DNA from: Astropecten irregularis
Lineage: Eukaryota > Echinodermata > Asteroidea > Paxillosida > Astropectinidae
Reading direction: 5' to 3'
Assembly (NCBI GenBank): GCA_963971285.1
Contig: OZ020248.1
Span: 10,478,001-10,542,000 of the forward strand
DNA: 64,000 nt
A program made the translations under genes and the position numbers. Of this stretch, positions 44,393 to 55,992 are shown piece after piece; position 1 is the first letter of the stretch, and each line of letters begins with the position of its first letter. The notes below the pieces were generated by a model. It was not told where the DNA came from and did no database searches. It saw only the letters and a list, made by a program, of their open reading frames with translations.

Positions 44393-47300
44393 ATGCCGGT
44401 CATGAAGGTTAAACGAGTGGCGGTGATCGGGGCTGGAGTCTCCGGGCTGTTATGCACTAAATCTTGCCTGGAGTGTGGGCTGGAACCGGTCTGTTTCGAG
44501 CAAAATGACAACATTGGTAAGGCTTTTCCAGCCGCTCGTCTCTGATGGGCTGCGTACAAAACACACAAAAGAGCCATCCTACTGTATCCCCTTTAACATG
44601 GCACGTCGGTTAGCTAGAAAAAACGGCTATAGTTTTATACTTTAATTATCAACATGTAGCCCATAGCATAGGTTAATATCTTTTACGATACATTAGGTGT
44701 TTTTCTGTCCGAATACATTCTGTTTTGGTTTGCCCTGTGTTGTCAAATATGGGGGATATTTTGTGGTCCGCTATGTCCGTGCATGGTTCGTGTATGACCA
44801 AAGGCTGCTCAATATAATGCATGGCTTCCCCTCACAGCCTCCATACAGATTTGGCGCCATGCTTCTGTTGTTCTTTTGTATCACACTAATCTTGTTGATC
44901 CAAACCTTTATTGTCATTATTCCGTTGGAATTGAAAGTCATAGAATATATAGTAGGCCTACTTGTGTTGTTTGCTTTTTGCCTATTCCCGTGTATATACG
45001 GGAAGTATGGAAATAAAACTGAATTGAATGGAACTCTTGCCTGGAAGCCAGGGTATAGAAAGCGAACAAAGGGCCTAGTACAAGTAGATTGCTGTCAGAA
45101 TCCGAGTCCAAAGTATCGAGTACAAGTACATTGAATGAGGCGTATACAGGACAGAGTCTATGTACCAAAGTCTCATGACTCCACGTACCGTGCATGGTAC
45201 CGGTGCATGGTACCAAAACATGCAATTCATCATATGCATTTGTGTTATCTCTCTTTTCAAACAATAAACTTGGTCTCAACTTGATTTATCAATTCGGGCC
45301 GCCCGTTTGGGCCCTGGATGGACGGCAGCCTGGGATTTTATCATGATTTTGTTAGGTTATAGTGCGCGCACAGCCATTAATTACCCGATTGGGCCTAGTC
45401 TGGTTCCCAGACCAAGAATCACCGATTATAATTGTCTGTCAATTCTAAGATTTCTGATAAGGGTGTACCCAAGTAAATAGTCCCAAAATCCGTCCGCCGA
45501 GCTCATTAATAACAGTAAAGCACTCAATATAATGAGAGAGTTCTGAGAGCTATGAAACTGAGGGATTGAAGAAATATGGCACTGGACCTCCTGCCTGGAC
45601 TCTGGGCTTCCATTTGTGACCATTTTGTGATGCAATTGGGTGAGAAAGTGGGTCTATTTCAGCCGCTTTGCAGAGGGATGTTTTTTGAAATGGCTTTGAC
45701 TGGAGTGATCCATACCTTGTTTGAGGGGTGGTCAGCTGAGAATGAGTAGGCCTATATCTCAAAAATTCAATGGTCAACCCACCATAAAATGAAAAGAAAA
45801 TGAAAGGTGACATGTTCAGCATAATTTTTCTGTGCGACTTGAACACCTGTATGGGAGTTCTGAGTATTTTTAAATGATTTTTGAAGTATTAGGATTTATC
45901 GCTGTTGTCTATGGGAGTTTATTTTACTTGGGTGCAATCATAAGAGTCGGAATCTTTGGGCAGGGAACTAGACTAAGACTAGATCCCTCCGGGCGCCCAG
46001 AATTACCGGCCAGCTATGCCCGATAAGAGCTGGGCTAGCTTTTTAACAAGCAAGATGAAGGCTTGCCCTACACCGATGTTGATGAGCACTGTATACTCGG
46101 TGCTTGTTCAGGCCATCACGTGCTGGCTCAGGTGGTATTCGGACCCCACGACCTCTTGCTAGGCCACCGAGCTAGCTGGGGTCAGCGGGGTGAATCGAAT
46201 CCAATATCACGGCGGGTACCGCAGTTAATCATGAATTTCAAATGATTTTCAGCAAGATGACGTCAAACTCCATCCAGGTGCCGATGTTCGAGGTTGAGCA
46301 ATGGGCTATTGTTGACAAAGTGGTTCCCAAAACTATAAAGGAAATGACAAGCGGTTTCTAAATTCATTAAGTTATAGGAAAGGAAAGCACCTTTTTATAG
46401 CTGCTACTGCTCCCAAACGATATTTTTGACTTTCAGCAAATGTTTCCGAGTCCTTAAAACCCTAGATTGAAGACATTTCTCCAAAATATTTCAGCGAAAA
46501 AGGACAATGTTTTACTTTTAGAAACTATACTTGTCCTTTCCTTTCAGTAGTGTTAGGAACCACTTGTCAACAATTACCGAGTAATGTAATCAATTAAAAG
46601 GTGAATTTTAATTTTTAGTTGGCGGTATACTTGTCGGTTGGTCGACAACCACTAGTACAAGCGGTTTTGGCACGTCATTAGCTGCAGCTGTCGACAAGTT
46701 GTCAGTAGATGTCGGTACGTCACGTATAGTTGTCGGTACTTGTTTCTATTTGTCAGTAGTTGTCGGCACTATTTGTCACCAGGAAGTAGTATGGCCACCT
46801 ATCAGCCCATATAGGCCATTGGATTACATGTATAGGTGCGTCATTTTTAACAATATTATTTCCTATGCGAGTATTCAGCCTGGTGTATGTGGCTTTGTTT
46901 CAGGCGGTATATGGCAGACGTCGGAACTGGAAAGTTTTGACGACGTTCAAGGAGGAACCATCTACAATTGCCTCTTGACCAATACCAGCAAGGAGATGAT
47001 GGCTCTCAGTGACTTCCCAATGCCCAAGGAGTATCCACCTTTCCTGAGACCTAAGCAGCTCATCTCGTACTACCGTGACTACGCTGAGCACTTCGATCTG
47101 AACCGGCACATTCGACTCAGTACCGAGGTGATGAGAGTGACACCGAGCGACGACCACGAAGCAACGGGGAGGTGGGAGGTGAGGTCCCGGCCGAAACGTG
47201 GCGGTGACGGCACGGTCACAACCACCACGACGACGGGTGAAACCTCGGAGATATTCGACGCCGTCATGGTGTCCACCGGCATGTTCAACACGGCATTCAC

Positions 47301-50300
47301 TGCACACTACCCGGGCCAGGATGAGTTCCAGGGCGAGATCATCCACAGTAACAAGTTTCGGAGCGGTGAAAAGTTTCGTGGGAAGAAAGTTCTTGTTGTG
47401 GGTAAGATCATAACACATTCATATACCACGCTCCTCCAACAAAAATAATATCCTAACATGATACTCTCTCGCAATAATATTGGTATTTTTTGTTGAAGTT
47501 GAAAGTGTCTCAATTGCCATTTTCTTTCGTGATTTACTTTCTTTCTCAAAGGTTCTTCACAATCTGCCGGTGACGTTTCTGTAGACATCAGCCGTCACGC
47601 AGACCAGGTAGGATAAAAAACTCTGCCCATTGTGCTCCAAATTATGCATTATACTCTAAATCTTTAGGGTTGTGTCAAAATATTCTGAGATTTCTTTTGT
47701 AAAATCATTATTTTTGACACCTTGTCAGTGCCCCTTATATGGACATAACGTAATTTCTTTCAATTTTCTTTCAAGGCGTGACATGTCGTTGGTCGTCGTC
47801 GTTGTCGTTGTCGACCTCCTTCTGTCACGAGAGACGATGGCTTCACCAGGTACGGTCATTTCTAGTTGATGGACCTCACCATGTGGCTGATTAGCTAGGC
47901 CGATGCTGGAGCAGCAGTCTTGGCCTCATAGACGACACAATGTGGGTCGTTGCAACCAACATGTAGCTGGGCTTGTGTGTGGCTCTCTTCTTCTTCAGGC
48001 CATCGGTGCAGCCTAGGTCAGCAATTGTTTTGTCCCTCCGACGTACAGCAGTGCTCCAGAGGTCCCTGGACTTTGTGAGACTTTCCCAAGACTGGATGTC
48101 GACTGCTGCATTCTTCATTATCTCTCTTGCAGGTGTCTTTGTAGCGCAGTCTGGGGGAGATCTCGTGATTTGGAGTCCTGAGGGGAGACAGAGAGAGAGA
48201 GAGAGTTCTCCGGAGAGCAGGTCTTTTGGGGATTCGACAGTCATCCATACAGCGAATGCAGTAATGGCCAATAAATAATAATAATTACTACATTTTATAA
48301 AGCGCCTTTTCTCAAGTTACAAAGCGCTGACTACAACGTAATCTGGTTGCCGGTATTCATCAGGGCCCTCGGCTGCCAGCCACACCTGTAATCCATTATG
48401 GTTACGGAGCCTGAGATCGAAAGTGCTTGGTTTTTGCGGAGGGAGGAAACCGAAGAACCCGGAGAGAAACCACCGTAGCAACTCTACTCACATAGTGACC
48501 CAAGCAGGGATCGAACCCGGGCCACACTGGTGAGAGGCGAGTGCCTAAAACACTTGTTCAGCCTTCCGTGGCCTGGAAGCTTTTGATATTGATTATAAAG
48601 TTGATTATTAATGACAATCTGCCATGTCTGGTCTTATAATTAACAACATCACAATTAACTAAGATTTATGTCGCGCAGGTTTACATGAGCATGCGGGACG
48701 GGACCTGGGTTATAAGCCGTTACACACCGGGCGGCGTACCCACCGATTCTTACTTCAACCGCCGGTGGAAGACCCTGCTTCCGGATTTCCTGGCTCGCAA
48801 GTTGGCCGAGCCTCTCTTCGCTGGCCGCTTCAACCCCGACAATCTGGGCCTAGGATGCAAGAGGGAGATTTTCGACAGCACCGACATGGTGAACGACGAG
48901 ATACCGTGCCGCATCCTCTGCGGTGCCGTCAAGTGTAAGCCAGGCATCGACAGGTTCACCCCGGACGGCGTGGTCTTTAATGACGGCACCAAGGTGGACG
49001 GTCTTGACGCGGTGATCTTCGCCACGGGCTACCATCTCAACTTTCCATTCTTTGAAGATAATTCCATCATCGCAGGTGAATTGGATTAGATTTGAATTAC
49101 ATACCTTAGCAGTCGCCATCTTGAAATTGCACAGGGCGAACCTAAACCCTTCAGTAGCTCATGTGATAATGTTAATAATTTACATTCTAAAGTGTAGGCC
49201 TACGTTTTGTATAAAATGATTAAAATGCGAAAATATAGGCTATAAGAACATGAAAGTCACCTATTTTGTTGTTGCTTTTTGACCCCGATTTTTTTGGCAT
49301 CAGACAATCGTGCGGACTTGGAGCTGTACTCCCACGTCTGGCCGGCACGCCGTACTCACAACACACTGGCTGCCGTCGGGCTCATCGAAGCTTCCTGGGC
49401 GGTGTCTTCGCTACTCGAGCTGCAAGCTCGCTGGGTTGCCCAGGTGTTCCTCGGTAATGTCAAGCTGCCTGGACTGCAGGAGAGACTGGCCGACGTCAAG
49501 CGAAGGAGGGAAGGGTTTTTGAAACAGTTCGGCAAGCACAAGATATGTGTAAGTTTCGGTCGTAAGTCGTAAGAAGAGCGCGTTACCGTACTGCCCTTGA
49601 GTTTCTTTAGGATTCAAATAAATTGTCAAACAGGAGACACATGATGATCATAGGGGAACAATTTCAACAACTGTAAGGACAAGTATAATAAGTAAGCTTT
49701 GTGAAGAAATACACATTCACCACAAATTTTGTTTTAGAATGTTCGCCGTGCATGCCGTCCTGCTGCAATTTGTGTAGGCCTATGTTGTGTACCATTTTTT
49801 CCAGTGAAATATTGGCTGTCCTGAGGGGAGCGATGACTTCGCAGCCTTTTTTATATCGTGTGAAACCTTGCTAAAAGATAGCAATCGTCCGAGGTGACAG
49901 ACAAGTGTCTCCGGGGACCCTTGCAGTGGCGGATCTAGCTTTTTGGTAAGGGGGGGGGGGTTTACCCAGAGTGAATTTTTCTAGCCAGGCACTGCGAGGG
50001 CGGGTGGGGGTAGGTGTGTAGTCAACCCCCCCCCCCCCCCGCTTTATCAATTTGACTTGTGAATTTTTACTTTTTTTTTTTGGTAAAAAAAAATAAAATT
50101 GGGAACCCAAGGGGGGGGTTTAAACCCCCTAACCCCCCCCCCCCCTAGATCCGCCACTGCCTTGATGGGGGCTCGTGTGAAGGGGGCTTAATTCTATCAC
50201 CCTGACGAAAAGTTATCCTAGGACAAAAACACAACTGAGCGATTTTTCAAACCAAAACTTGATACATGTAATGAATAGAAGCATTTAATCCTTATTCCCA

Positions 50301-50689
50301 AATTCCTACCTTTCAGTATTACATTCTTTTCCAATCTTCTTAACCGTCAGGTCTCCACTGTTCATTTCTCGGAAGAACTAGCGGACAAAATCGGCGCACG
50401 GCCCAACCTTGCCAAGCTGCTCCTGACCGACCCCAAGCTGGCCTTCAAATGCTTCTTCGGACCAACCTACCCGCCGTCCTACCGTCTGACCGGACCGTAT
50501 CCCTGGTCAGGGGCCCGGGAAGCCATCATGAACGGCTGGGAGAACACCGTCTATCCCACCAGGACCCGAGAAGTGACCAAGCCGTCGCACGGTGGCGCTC
50601 TATCTCTCCTCAGCGGGGGCGCGATGCCTGTTGTGTATGTCGCAATCGTTTCATTGTTGATTAGCTTTACGCTCCCGCTAATTCAATAA
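44393..50689 (+). CDS. FMO-F, flavin-containing monooxygenase (complete, six coding exons)
   Basis: Coding exons: 44393-44516, 46904-47401, 47552-47607, 48679-49075, 49304-49548, 50351-50689. Sizes 124, 498, 56, 397, 245 and 339 give 552 residues, with matching phases and GT-AG borders. It starts [18 protein letters not shown], has [34 protein letters not shown] motif [25 protein letters not shown] and an anchor ending in [16 protein letters not shown]. Exon 2 is one codon shorter than in B, C and E, in a Thr-rich surface loop ([10 protein letters not shown]). The proximal promoter block seen in B, C, D and E is not recognisable; TATATAG lies about 45 bp before the ATG. Introns carry a MITE, SINEs and LINE remnants. 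It is the best-preserved E-like copy, with a poly(A) signal 62 bases after the stop. Confidence 0.93.
44985..45045 (+). mobile_element. Possible LINE 3'-end fragment
   Basis: Tgtatatacgggaagtatgg followed by aaataaaactgaattgaatg resembles the 3' terminus of CR1/L2-type LINEs (compare 63465-63512). The open frame 44697-45134 runs through it and has no recognisable domain. Confidence 0.35.
45468..45932. mobile_element. MITE with CCCAAGTAAATA ends, copy 2 (FMO-F intron 1)
   Basis: Inverted ends cccaagtaaatagtcc and attttacttggg. High similarity to 16542-17008. Confidence 0.85.
46040..46215 (-). mobile_element. tRNA-derived SINE, third family (FMO-F intron 1)
   Basis: Minus strand: A-box-like tagctcggtggcctagcaag, B-box-like ggggtccgaatacc, then the tail shared with 20535-20660 (gtatacagtgctcatcaaca, ggcaagcct). 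Confidence 0.6.
46335..46530. mobile_element. hAT-like element fragment
   Basis: Shares ctttcagcaaatgtttccgag and tccttaaaaccctaga with the interior of 42155-43043. Ends missing. Confidence 0.55.
46625..46785 (+). repeat. Degenerate TTGTCGGTAC direct repeats
   Basis: About eight imperfect copies of ttgtcggtac/ttgtcagtag words. Transcribed as part of FMO-F intron 1. Confidence 0.55.
47890..48265 (-). mobile_element. LINE remnant: C-terminal tail of reverse-transcriptase protein (FMO-F intron 3)
   Basis: Minus-strand frames give [11 protein letters not shown], then [29 protein letters not shown] and a His/Cys-containing end. This is the RIPK...GEL...KD..K......I....WE.LA.DR..WR..V pattern at the C-terminus of non-LTR element proteins. 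Two or more frameshifts. Confidence 0.72.
48270..48575 (-). mobile_element. tRNA-derived SINE, second family (FMO-F intron 3)
   Basis: Minus strand: A-box-like gtgttttaggcactcgcctc region and B-box gggttcgatccctgc, then a body with ggttcttcggtttcctccc and an AT-rich tail containing gaaaaggcgctttataaaat and tta/att repeats. Confidence 0.7.
49924..50159. mobile_element. hAT-like MITE, CAGTGGCGGATCTAG ends (FMO-F intron 5)
   Basis: Inverted ends cagtggcggatctag and ctagatccgccactg, flanked by CCTTG on both sides (49919-49923, 50160-50164). Interior dominated by G-runs and C-runs; 236 bp. Confidence 0.88.
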
Positions 50690-50750
50690 CTCATAATCAT
50701 TAAAATTTTACTACGAATTGCTACCATTTTTCTTGCTTCAATTGCTTCTT

Positions 50751-50756
50751 AATAAA
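50751..50756 (+). terminator. Likely poly(A) signal of FMO-F
   Basis: AATAAA 62 bases after the stop codon, followed by a GT-rich gtgtagaggaactttgc. Confidence 0.55.
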
Positions 50757-50889
50757 GTGTAGAGGAACTTTGCTCTGAAATCACCATTCCTTTTGCTGAA
50801 TTCCACGTTCAACCAAAATGAAGGCATAGCATAGGCCTAATAGCCACAATTAAGGGAAACTGACTGGATTCATGTTTAAGTCATTAAAA

Positions 50890-50995
50890 AGAAAATTTCG
50901 AACAGTGACCTCGGGAATATCGTACCGGCGGTTTTTTTTTTATAGCTCCATGCTTTTACCAACCGAGCTTTCCCATGATGACAGAGTCCCTAATG
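50890..50995 (-). mobile_element. Decayed tRNA-like SINE fragment
   Basis: Plus-strand ataccgtaccggcgg-type and ttttaccaaccgagcttt words resemble the tRNA-like unit at 56775-56850; boxes are damaged. Confidence 0.4.
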
Positions 50996-51056
50996 GTCAA
51001 TTATCTCTGTTCCTTTGTTAGTTAGAAGCCATGAAACCATCCCAAGGATCATTTAA

Positions 51057-51401
51057 AGGTACAGTACAGGATTGGTAAAAGAGAAATGTTTACAGATTCA
51101 CTTTAATTTTCAGGGTGTGAAGATGGTTCTGGAAAAAGCATACCTTTAAAATTATTTCCGCCCGAAATGGTGTATTTATCCAGAAATTAGTAAATAAAAG
51201 ACCCCCAAAACACTGAGTTTTGACTATAATCTAGGGGTAAGATAAAAAACATTCTTTATGTTTTATGAGAAAAATTGAGTCGGGTTTTTTCGTGACTCAG
51301 ATGTCCGATTGAACTCAAATTCTCACAGGTTTATTATTTCATGTACATATTGGATCAGACAAAGTGTGAGTGGTGTTCTGTGACCTTTACCAATTATTCC
51401 T
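51057..51401. mobile_element. TTAA-type MITE
   Basis: Aggtacagtacaggattgg at the left, tttaccaattattcct at the right, TTAA at 51053-51056 and 51402-51405. Confidence 0.85.
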
Positions 51402-51676
51402 TTAAGATACGCGCGCGCAACATTTTTTAGCAATGCTGCAACCTACGAAACAATACATTGGTGATCACTCAAAGAAGATATAACGGCTTTTAAATGTTAA
51501 TTCATAATCAATTTCGAGTCAGTGGAAGTTTGCAAGGAACCCCGTTTAAAAGACAGAAATGATCGTTTGTGTTTTACAAAAACTAATTTGTCGTCGTTGT
51601 TACACAATTATTCAGACATAAGTTAGATTCGCCATGAGTTTCAAAGTTTGCTGGATACCTTATCAAAGTTAAAACT

Positions 51677-51908
51677 AAAAAGCTTTTCACACGAAGCTAA
51701 AAAAACAACTCTCAACCATAATTGAGAATTAATTCTCTCATGGTTGCAAAATCTTTAAAAAGTGTCATCGTGTGAAAGGACTCCACTGCTTGAGAGTGAC
51801 CGACGTCCCTGGTGAATCCTTGAGAGATTTTGACCGAGGTCCAGACCCATGAGAGAATTGCTCAATGGTTGAGAGTTTTTTTTTTGCGTCGTTTGAAAAT
51901 TAAAAGGC
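51677..51908. mobile_element. CTCAACCATTGAG-family MITE
   Basis: Left aaaagcttttcacacgaagc and ctctcaaccataattgagaa; right tgctcaatggttgagagttt, gcgtcgtttgaaa. Interior gaccgaggtccagacccatg. Confidence 0.8.
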
Positions 51909-52625
51909 TTAATCACAACTGAATTCGTCAGCCTGAATTTTAGGCAGATTCACTTAGAAACAAATCGCATGTGTTGGAATGCATGAGAAAGTTAATTCAG
52001 TAAGTCAGTAAGTTACCGGATGTACTTACATGTACCTACATGCATATAATGCATAATAATTTAGTAAAAACAAAATGGTCTCACGAATATCATATTTTTT
52101 AAACATTATTTTTAAAATGCAAATGATAATGTAGTCGTTTGTAATTTTAGTATAGTTTTTTTTTAATGTTTACATGTACTTATCTTTTAGCCACATTACT
52201 GCCGATTTAGTGTTTTTCTCTAATAAATCAGACATAATAATGATAATAATGAATATTATAGCATTTTTTTTAGGAGATCCATGACAACACTATTTTTGTT
52301 CAGTGGGAACTTTGACTGAATGCAAATTATTATGTCATTTGAATATCATGAATACGTAATGAGCATTAATTTTCTGAAAACGGCGAAACGTGGCTCGCTG
52401 AATACTGTGTTTTGACACCTTTTTTAACCACAAAAGCTAAACGCTATTGCGTTTATTATGTTAGATGGTTATATCACCTATTGTATAAAGTCAATAATTA
52501 TTTCGGAAAATGGGTAGGCTTTTGAGTAGATCTTTAATAAATGCAAGCAACATTGAACATGCAGTTCAGCCATAGAGCTAATTCATGACGCATCCATTTT
52601 GTCACTTTCCTTGTATGCCCCTTGG
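51909..52625. other. Intergenic, no gene seen
   Basis: AT-rich sequence with no recognisable gene or repeat. Confidence 0.5.
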
Positions 52626-52639
52626 GAATGGATAACATT

Positions 52640-53220
52640 TTTTTGATTTGATTTGAAAGGGTTTATTACGATAAAAAAATCAATTTCACAGCCAGAGGCT
52701 GAATTACATGATTTGTACAAGTTTTAAAAAACATCAATTTCACAGCCAGAGGCTGAATTACATGATTTGAACAAGTTTTAAAAAACATCAAAATACCAAA
52801 TAAAACATCAATTGATAAAAACGAAAGAAAAAACACTTAAAAAAGTGAAAAGGCAATGTGGTAAAAAGGGGAAAATTAATCTTAAGAGGTAATATATAAA
52901 AAAAAAATTAGAAGTAATTTTAATTAAATTACAAATAGAAGTAGAATAATTTAACAGCTATAAAAAAGAAAAAGAAAAAAGAAAAAAAGATAATCCCCCT
53001 AAAAAAGGGGGAGAATTATGCCCACAATTAGCCCTCAACCCATTTCTACAGTGATAAAAACAAACAGAATTGGTTATTAAAAAAGCTGGTAAAAGCCAAT
53101 GTGGAAAATAAAAAACAATTAAAACTAATTAGATTTGAGGATATCCGAACTATGTGACGAGTCAGCAAGCAATACAAATTAAGCAGAATTAAGGATTCGA
53201 GTTAGATAAACCTATACTTT
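52640..53220 (-). repeat. A-rich interval with a 56-bp tandem duplication
   Basis: The segment catcaatttcacagccagag plus gctgaattacatgatttg and caagttttaaaaaa occurs twice in tandem (about 52678-52790). Read on the minus strand the edge near 52640 gives aataaaccctttcaaatcaa, which looks like the 3' end of a retroposon. No open frame. Confidence 0.5.
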
Positions 53221-53315
53221 TACAGCCAGCTGTTGATGCCAGTGATCTTCTATGCGGAGATCATCTTGCCACCCCTTCCAACACAATGGCACCTTCCATT
53301 GAGCTGCCGCGGTGA

Positions 53316-53535
53316 TTGGAAAGAGTCACACCAATGACCAAAAACAATTTTGATCTTTTAGAGATAAACAATAACGGTGAAAAGACTTGGCGTTTTTTCA
53401 CTGTTTTCACAAAAAGTGGGCGCCGTATGGGACTGGAAATCTCGCATAATTATGACTGTTACTGTATCTTGCTTGATTCGCCAATGAAGCAGCATTTCTT
53501 TGACAAAAACCAAAGTGTGATTATTACCTTTAAGT
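53316..53535. mobile_element. TTAA-type MITE, right part only
   Basis: Has tgatcttttagagataaaca, cgccgtatgggactgg, tgactgttactgtatcttg and aaccaaagtgtgattattacctttaa-type end split in order. The left end is missing. Confidence 0.65.
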
Positions 53536-53861
53536 CCAGCCCAAAATTTTTAATTTTTGACCAATCACAGTCATGCATGGTCCTTGTCCGCGAACCTATA
53601 ATACGCAGTAAAACCACCAGGCCACGTTTTGTTTTTTTCTTCTGGACCATTATCATTGTTAAAAAAAATACCTTCATTAAAAAACTACATTTTTAAACGC
53701 CTCCTCCAACATTCCGGCATCCAATTAAAAGAAACAGCTATCAATAATTCAATAATAGGCTTTTGCTTTTAAATACACTGGTTTTAATTAGAGCAAGCGA
53801 GCTCCCAGCCTTCAACGAAAAACCACCAGAGGCTAGGGCTTTCAAAAGGCAGGCTATGGCC

Positions 53862-53982
53862 GTGTCCCAAATCTCTGGCTGCGACCGCAAAGTAACACAC
53901 AAGTCTATGGAAACGGCTACAGTCACTGGCTAGTGGCTGTAGAATATAAATTGTTTGTAGTCGTAGCCAGAGATTTGAGACG
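53862..53982. mobile_element. Short TIR element, GTGTCCCAAATCTCTGGCT ends
   Basis: Gtgtcccaaatctctggctg and tagccagagatttgagac are inverted; a second inner inverted pair (ctacagtcactggctag / ggctgtag) lies inside. Confidence 0.65.
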
Positions 53983-53999
53983 CATATTATTAATCTATT

Positions 54000-54805
54000 T
54001 TCGGTCCGTATTTTGGTTGATGAGCATGTTTCCAGCAGCCACTAGTACTAGATCGAGTGTGTTACCCTCATCATTCTGGGATTTTGTCTGTGAGAAATTA
54101 TGTGTCCGGCATTTTTTCCATCCAGAAATTCACCTAACTTACCTAACTTAACATGACAAAAACAATTTCCGTAGAAATAATAATCATATTGAAGTTTTTA
54201 TCAATATTTCTAAATTTTATCATGTAAAGGTCTTACAGTGGGGAATAAAATTAGCACGGATATGATTCATTTTGTTTTACCGAGAGGGCGCTGTCTATTC
54301 TGTTTTTTTTTTTTTGCTGTACTTAAAGTTTTAAAATAAAATTGGACGTGGGAACAAATCAATTCCTGTTGAGTTATATCAGATCTACACCCATGCCGAA
54401 TGGGAAGAAAATAATTCGGTGACGATTTTTTTCTCTGTCCACGGATTACATGTTATTATTAATATCGACGAGGTTTATTTTGCAAGAGGGCGCTATTTCA
54501 GGCGATGACTAAATCTTGAGCCGAGACTAAGGCAGGCGTGGCGTTGTGCATGCTATGCAGAATTAATGACAAACATCAACTTCATTTCACAGCACTGTTT
54601 ACAAGAAACTCGCAAGGTTTTGGGTTGAGATTCAGGCCAACAGTGGGACTACCTGAGTTGGATCACCGATTTCAAGACCAGTGACTGCCTACATTGCGTC
54701 ATGAAGGTGATTGAGTTAGGCTTAAAACTCCTAATGAACTTGAACAATAGACTGACTAGTGTTTAGGTTAGGCCTAGGGTCACTTTATAAAGTAACGTTA
54801 GGCTC
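54000..54805. other. Intergenic, no gene seen
   Basis: No supported open frame or repeat. Contains a T run and ordinary AT-rich sequence. Confidence 0.45.
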
Positions 54806-54975
54806 CCTAACAGTTACAGACAGTAGGCCTAGTACTAGTACCAGTACTAGAAGTACTACATGTAATACTAGTAGTAGTACTAGTACAAAATCTGTTCCTA
54901 GCTCTATGAATGTACAGTATAGTACTACTACTACTACTACTACATAGTACTAGTTGTAGTAGTAGTAGTAGTAGG
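54806..54975. repeat. Compound TAC/GTA microsatellite
   Basis: Runs of tagtactagtaccagtac, agtactactactactacta and tagtagtagtagtagtag; strongly self-complementary. The Ser/Thr-rich open frames are by-products. Confidence 0.85.
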
Positions 54976-55489
54976 CCTAGTAGGTCTAAGACTTCTTTTA
55001 GCCTAGCTACATACATATAGGCATAGGCGAGTTTGACCTTGCCATCATGACCATGATGTTTTTGACGTGTAAACAGGGCCCTGATAGTACATACATCATC
55101 CAGGAACTTGGCCTAGGCTAGCGTTGTATCTGGGGACCTGTTTACGGGTCTAGAAAGTAAAAGTAGAATCAATAATCAATGGGACCAGTTAGTTTTGACA
55201 GTTGGAGAACCGATCATTTTGCTGCAATTAGTGCAAGATACAGTAATCAGTAATATAATTATGTTATTGCACCGGCCCCTATATTAATAATAATATTGAT
55301 TGTGTCTTCCAATTCCATGGCATTGTTTTCTACACCAGGAATCGGAATTTGTAAACTCAAATGGTGTAATATAAGTTATATCACAAATAGCATTTTTACC
55401 AAGAGAGGGCGCTTCCGCAAAACATCTTGGTCAATCTGCATATTCACTTGACTTGACTGACCAAATGTAAGCACGTGGTGGCGCCCTCA

Positions 55490-55760
55490 GTTTAGACGGA
55501 CATCTGAGTCACGAGAAAACAGCGAAAACCCCACTCAATTTCTCTTATAAAATAAAAAGAATGGTTTTGATCTTACCCCAAGATCAAAACTGTTTTCGGT
55601 CTTTGTGTGAATACATGTAATTTCTGGATAAATACACCATTTCAGTTGAAAATATTTTAACGGTATGTTTCTACCACCACCATCTTCATACCCTGAAAAT
55701 TATACGTAAATCTGTGAACATTTCTGTTTGGGTATGTTACCAATCCTGTACTGTACCTTT
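55490..55760. mobile_element. TTAA-type MITE, right part
   Basis: Contains gagtcacgagaaaacagcga, gatcttaccccaagatc, tgtttctaccaccaccatct and ends cctgtactgtaccttTAA. The left end is missing. Confidence 0.75.
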
Positions 55761-55992
55761 AATTAAAACTAAATTTATGTTACTCTGCATTATTACCACA
55801 CATTAATTAATACATGTACACTGTAATAATATTATTAATAAATCAATCTTTTTGATGCAATTTGTGTCTCCAATATGCAGATATATCGTGAGATAGCCAG
55901 AGCTTGATTCATCGTCAAACAGGCCCTGATGCATGTATCCGACTGTTTTCATTAGACCAAGAGGAGCGACAAAGACAACAAAACCAAGAGGA

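Noticed and set aside
44697..45134. 145-residue hydrophobic open frame in FMO-F intron 1
   Set aside because: Runs through a LINE-like 3' end, no signal or family motif, low-complexity hydrophobic stretches from T-rich DNA.
53316..53696. 126-residue open frame
   Set aside because: First part is a TTAA-type MITE fragment, the rest T-rich DNA.
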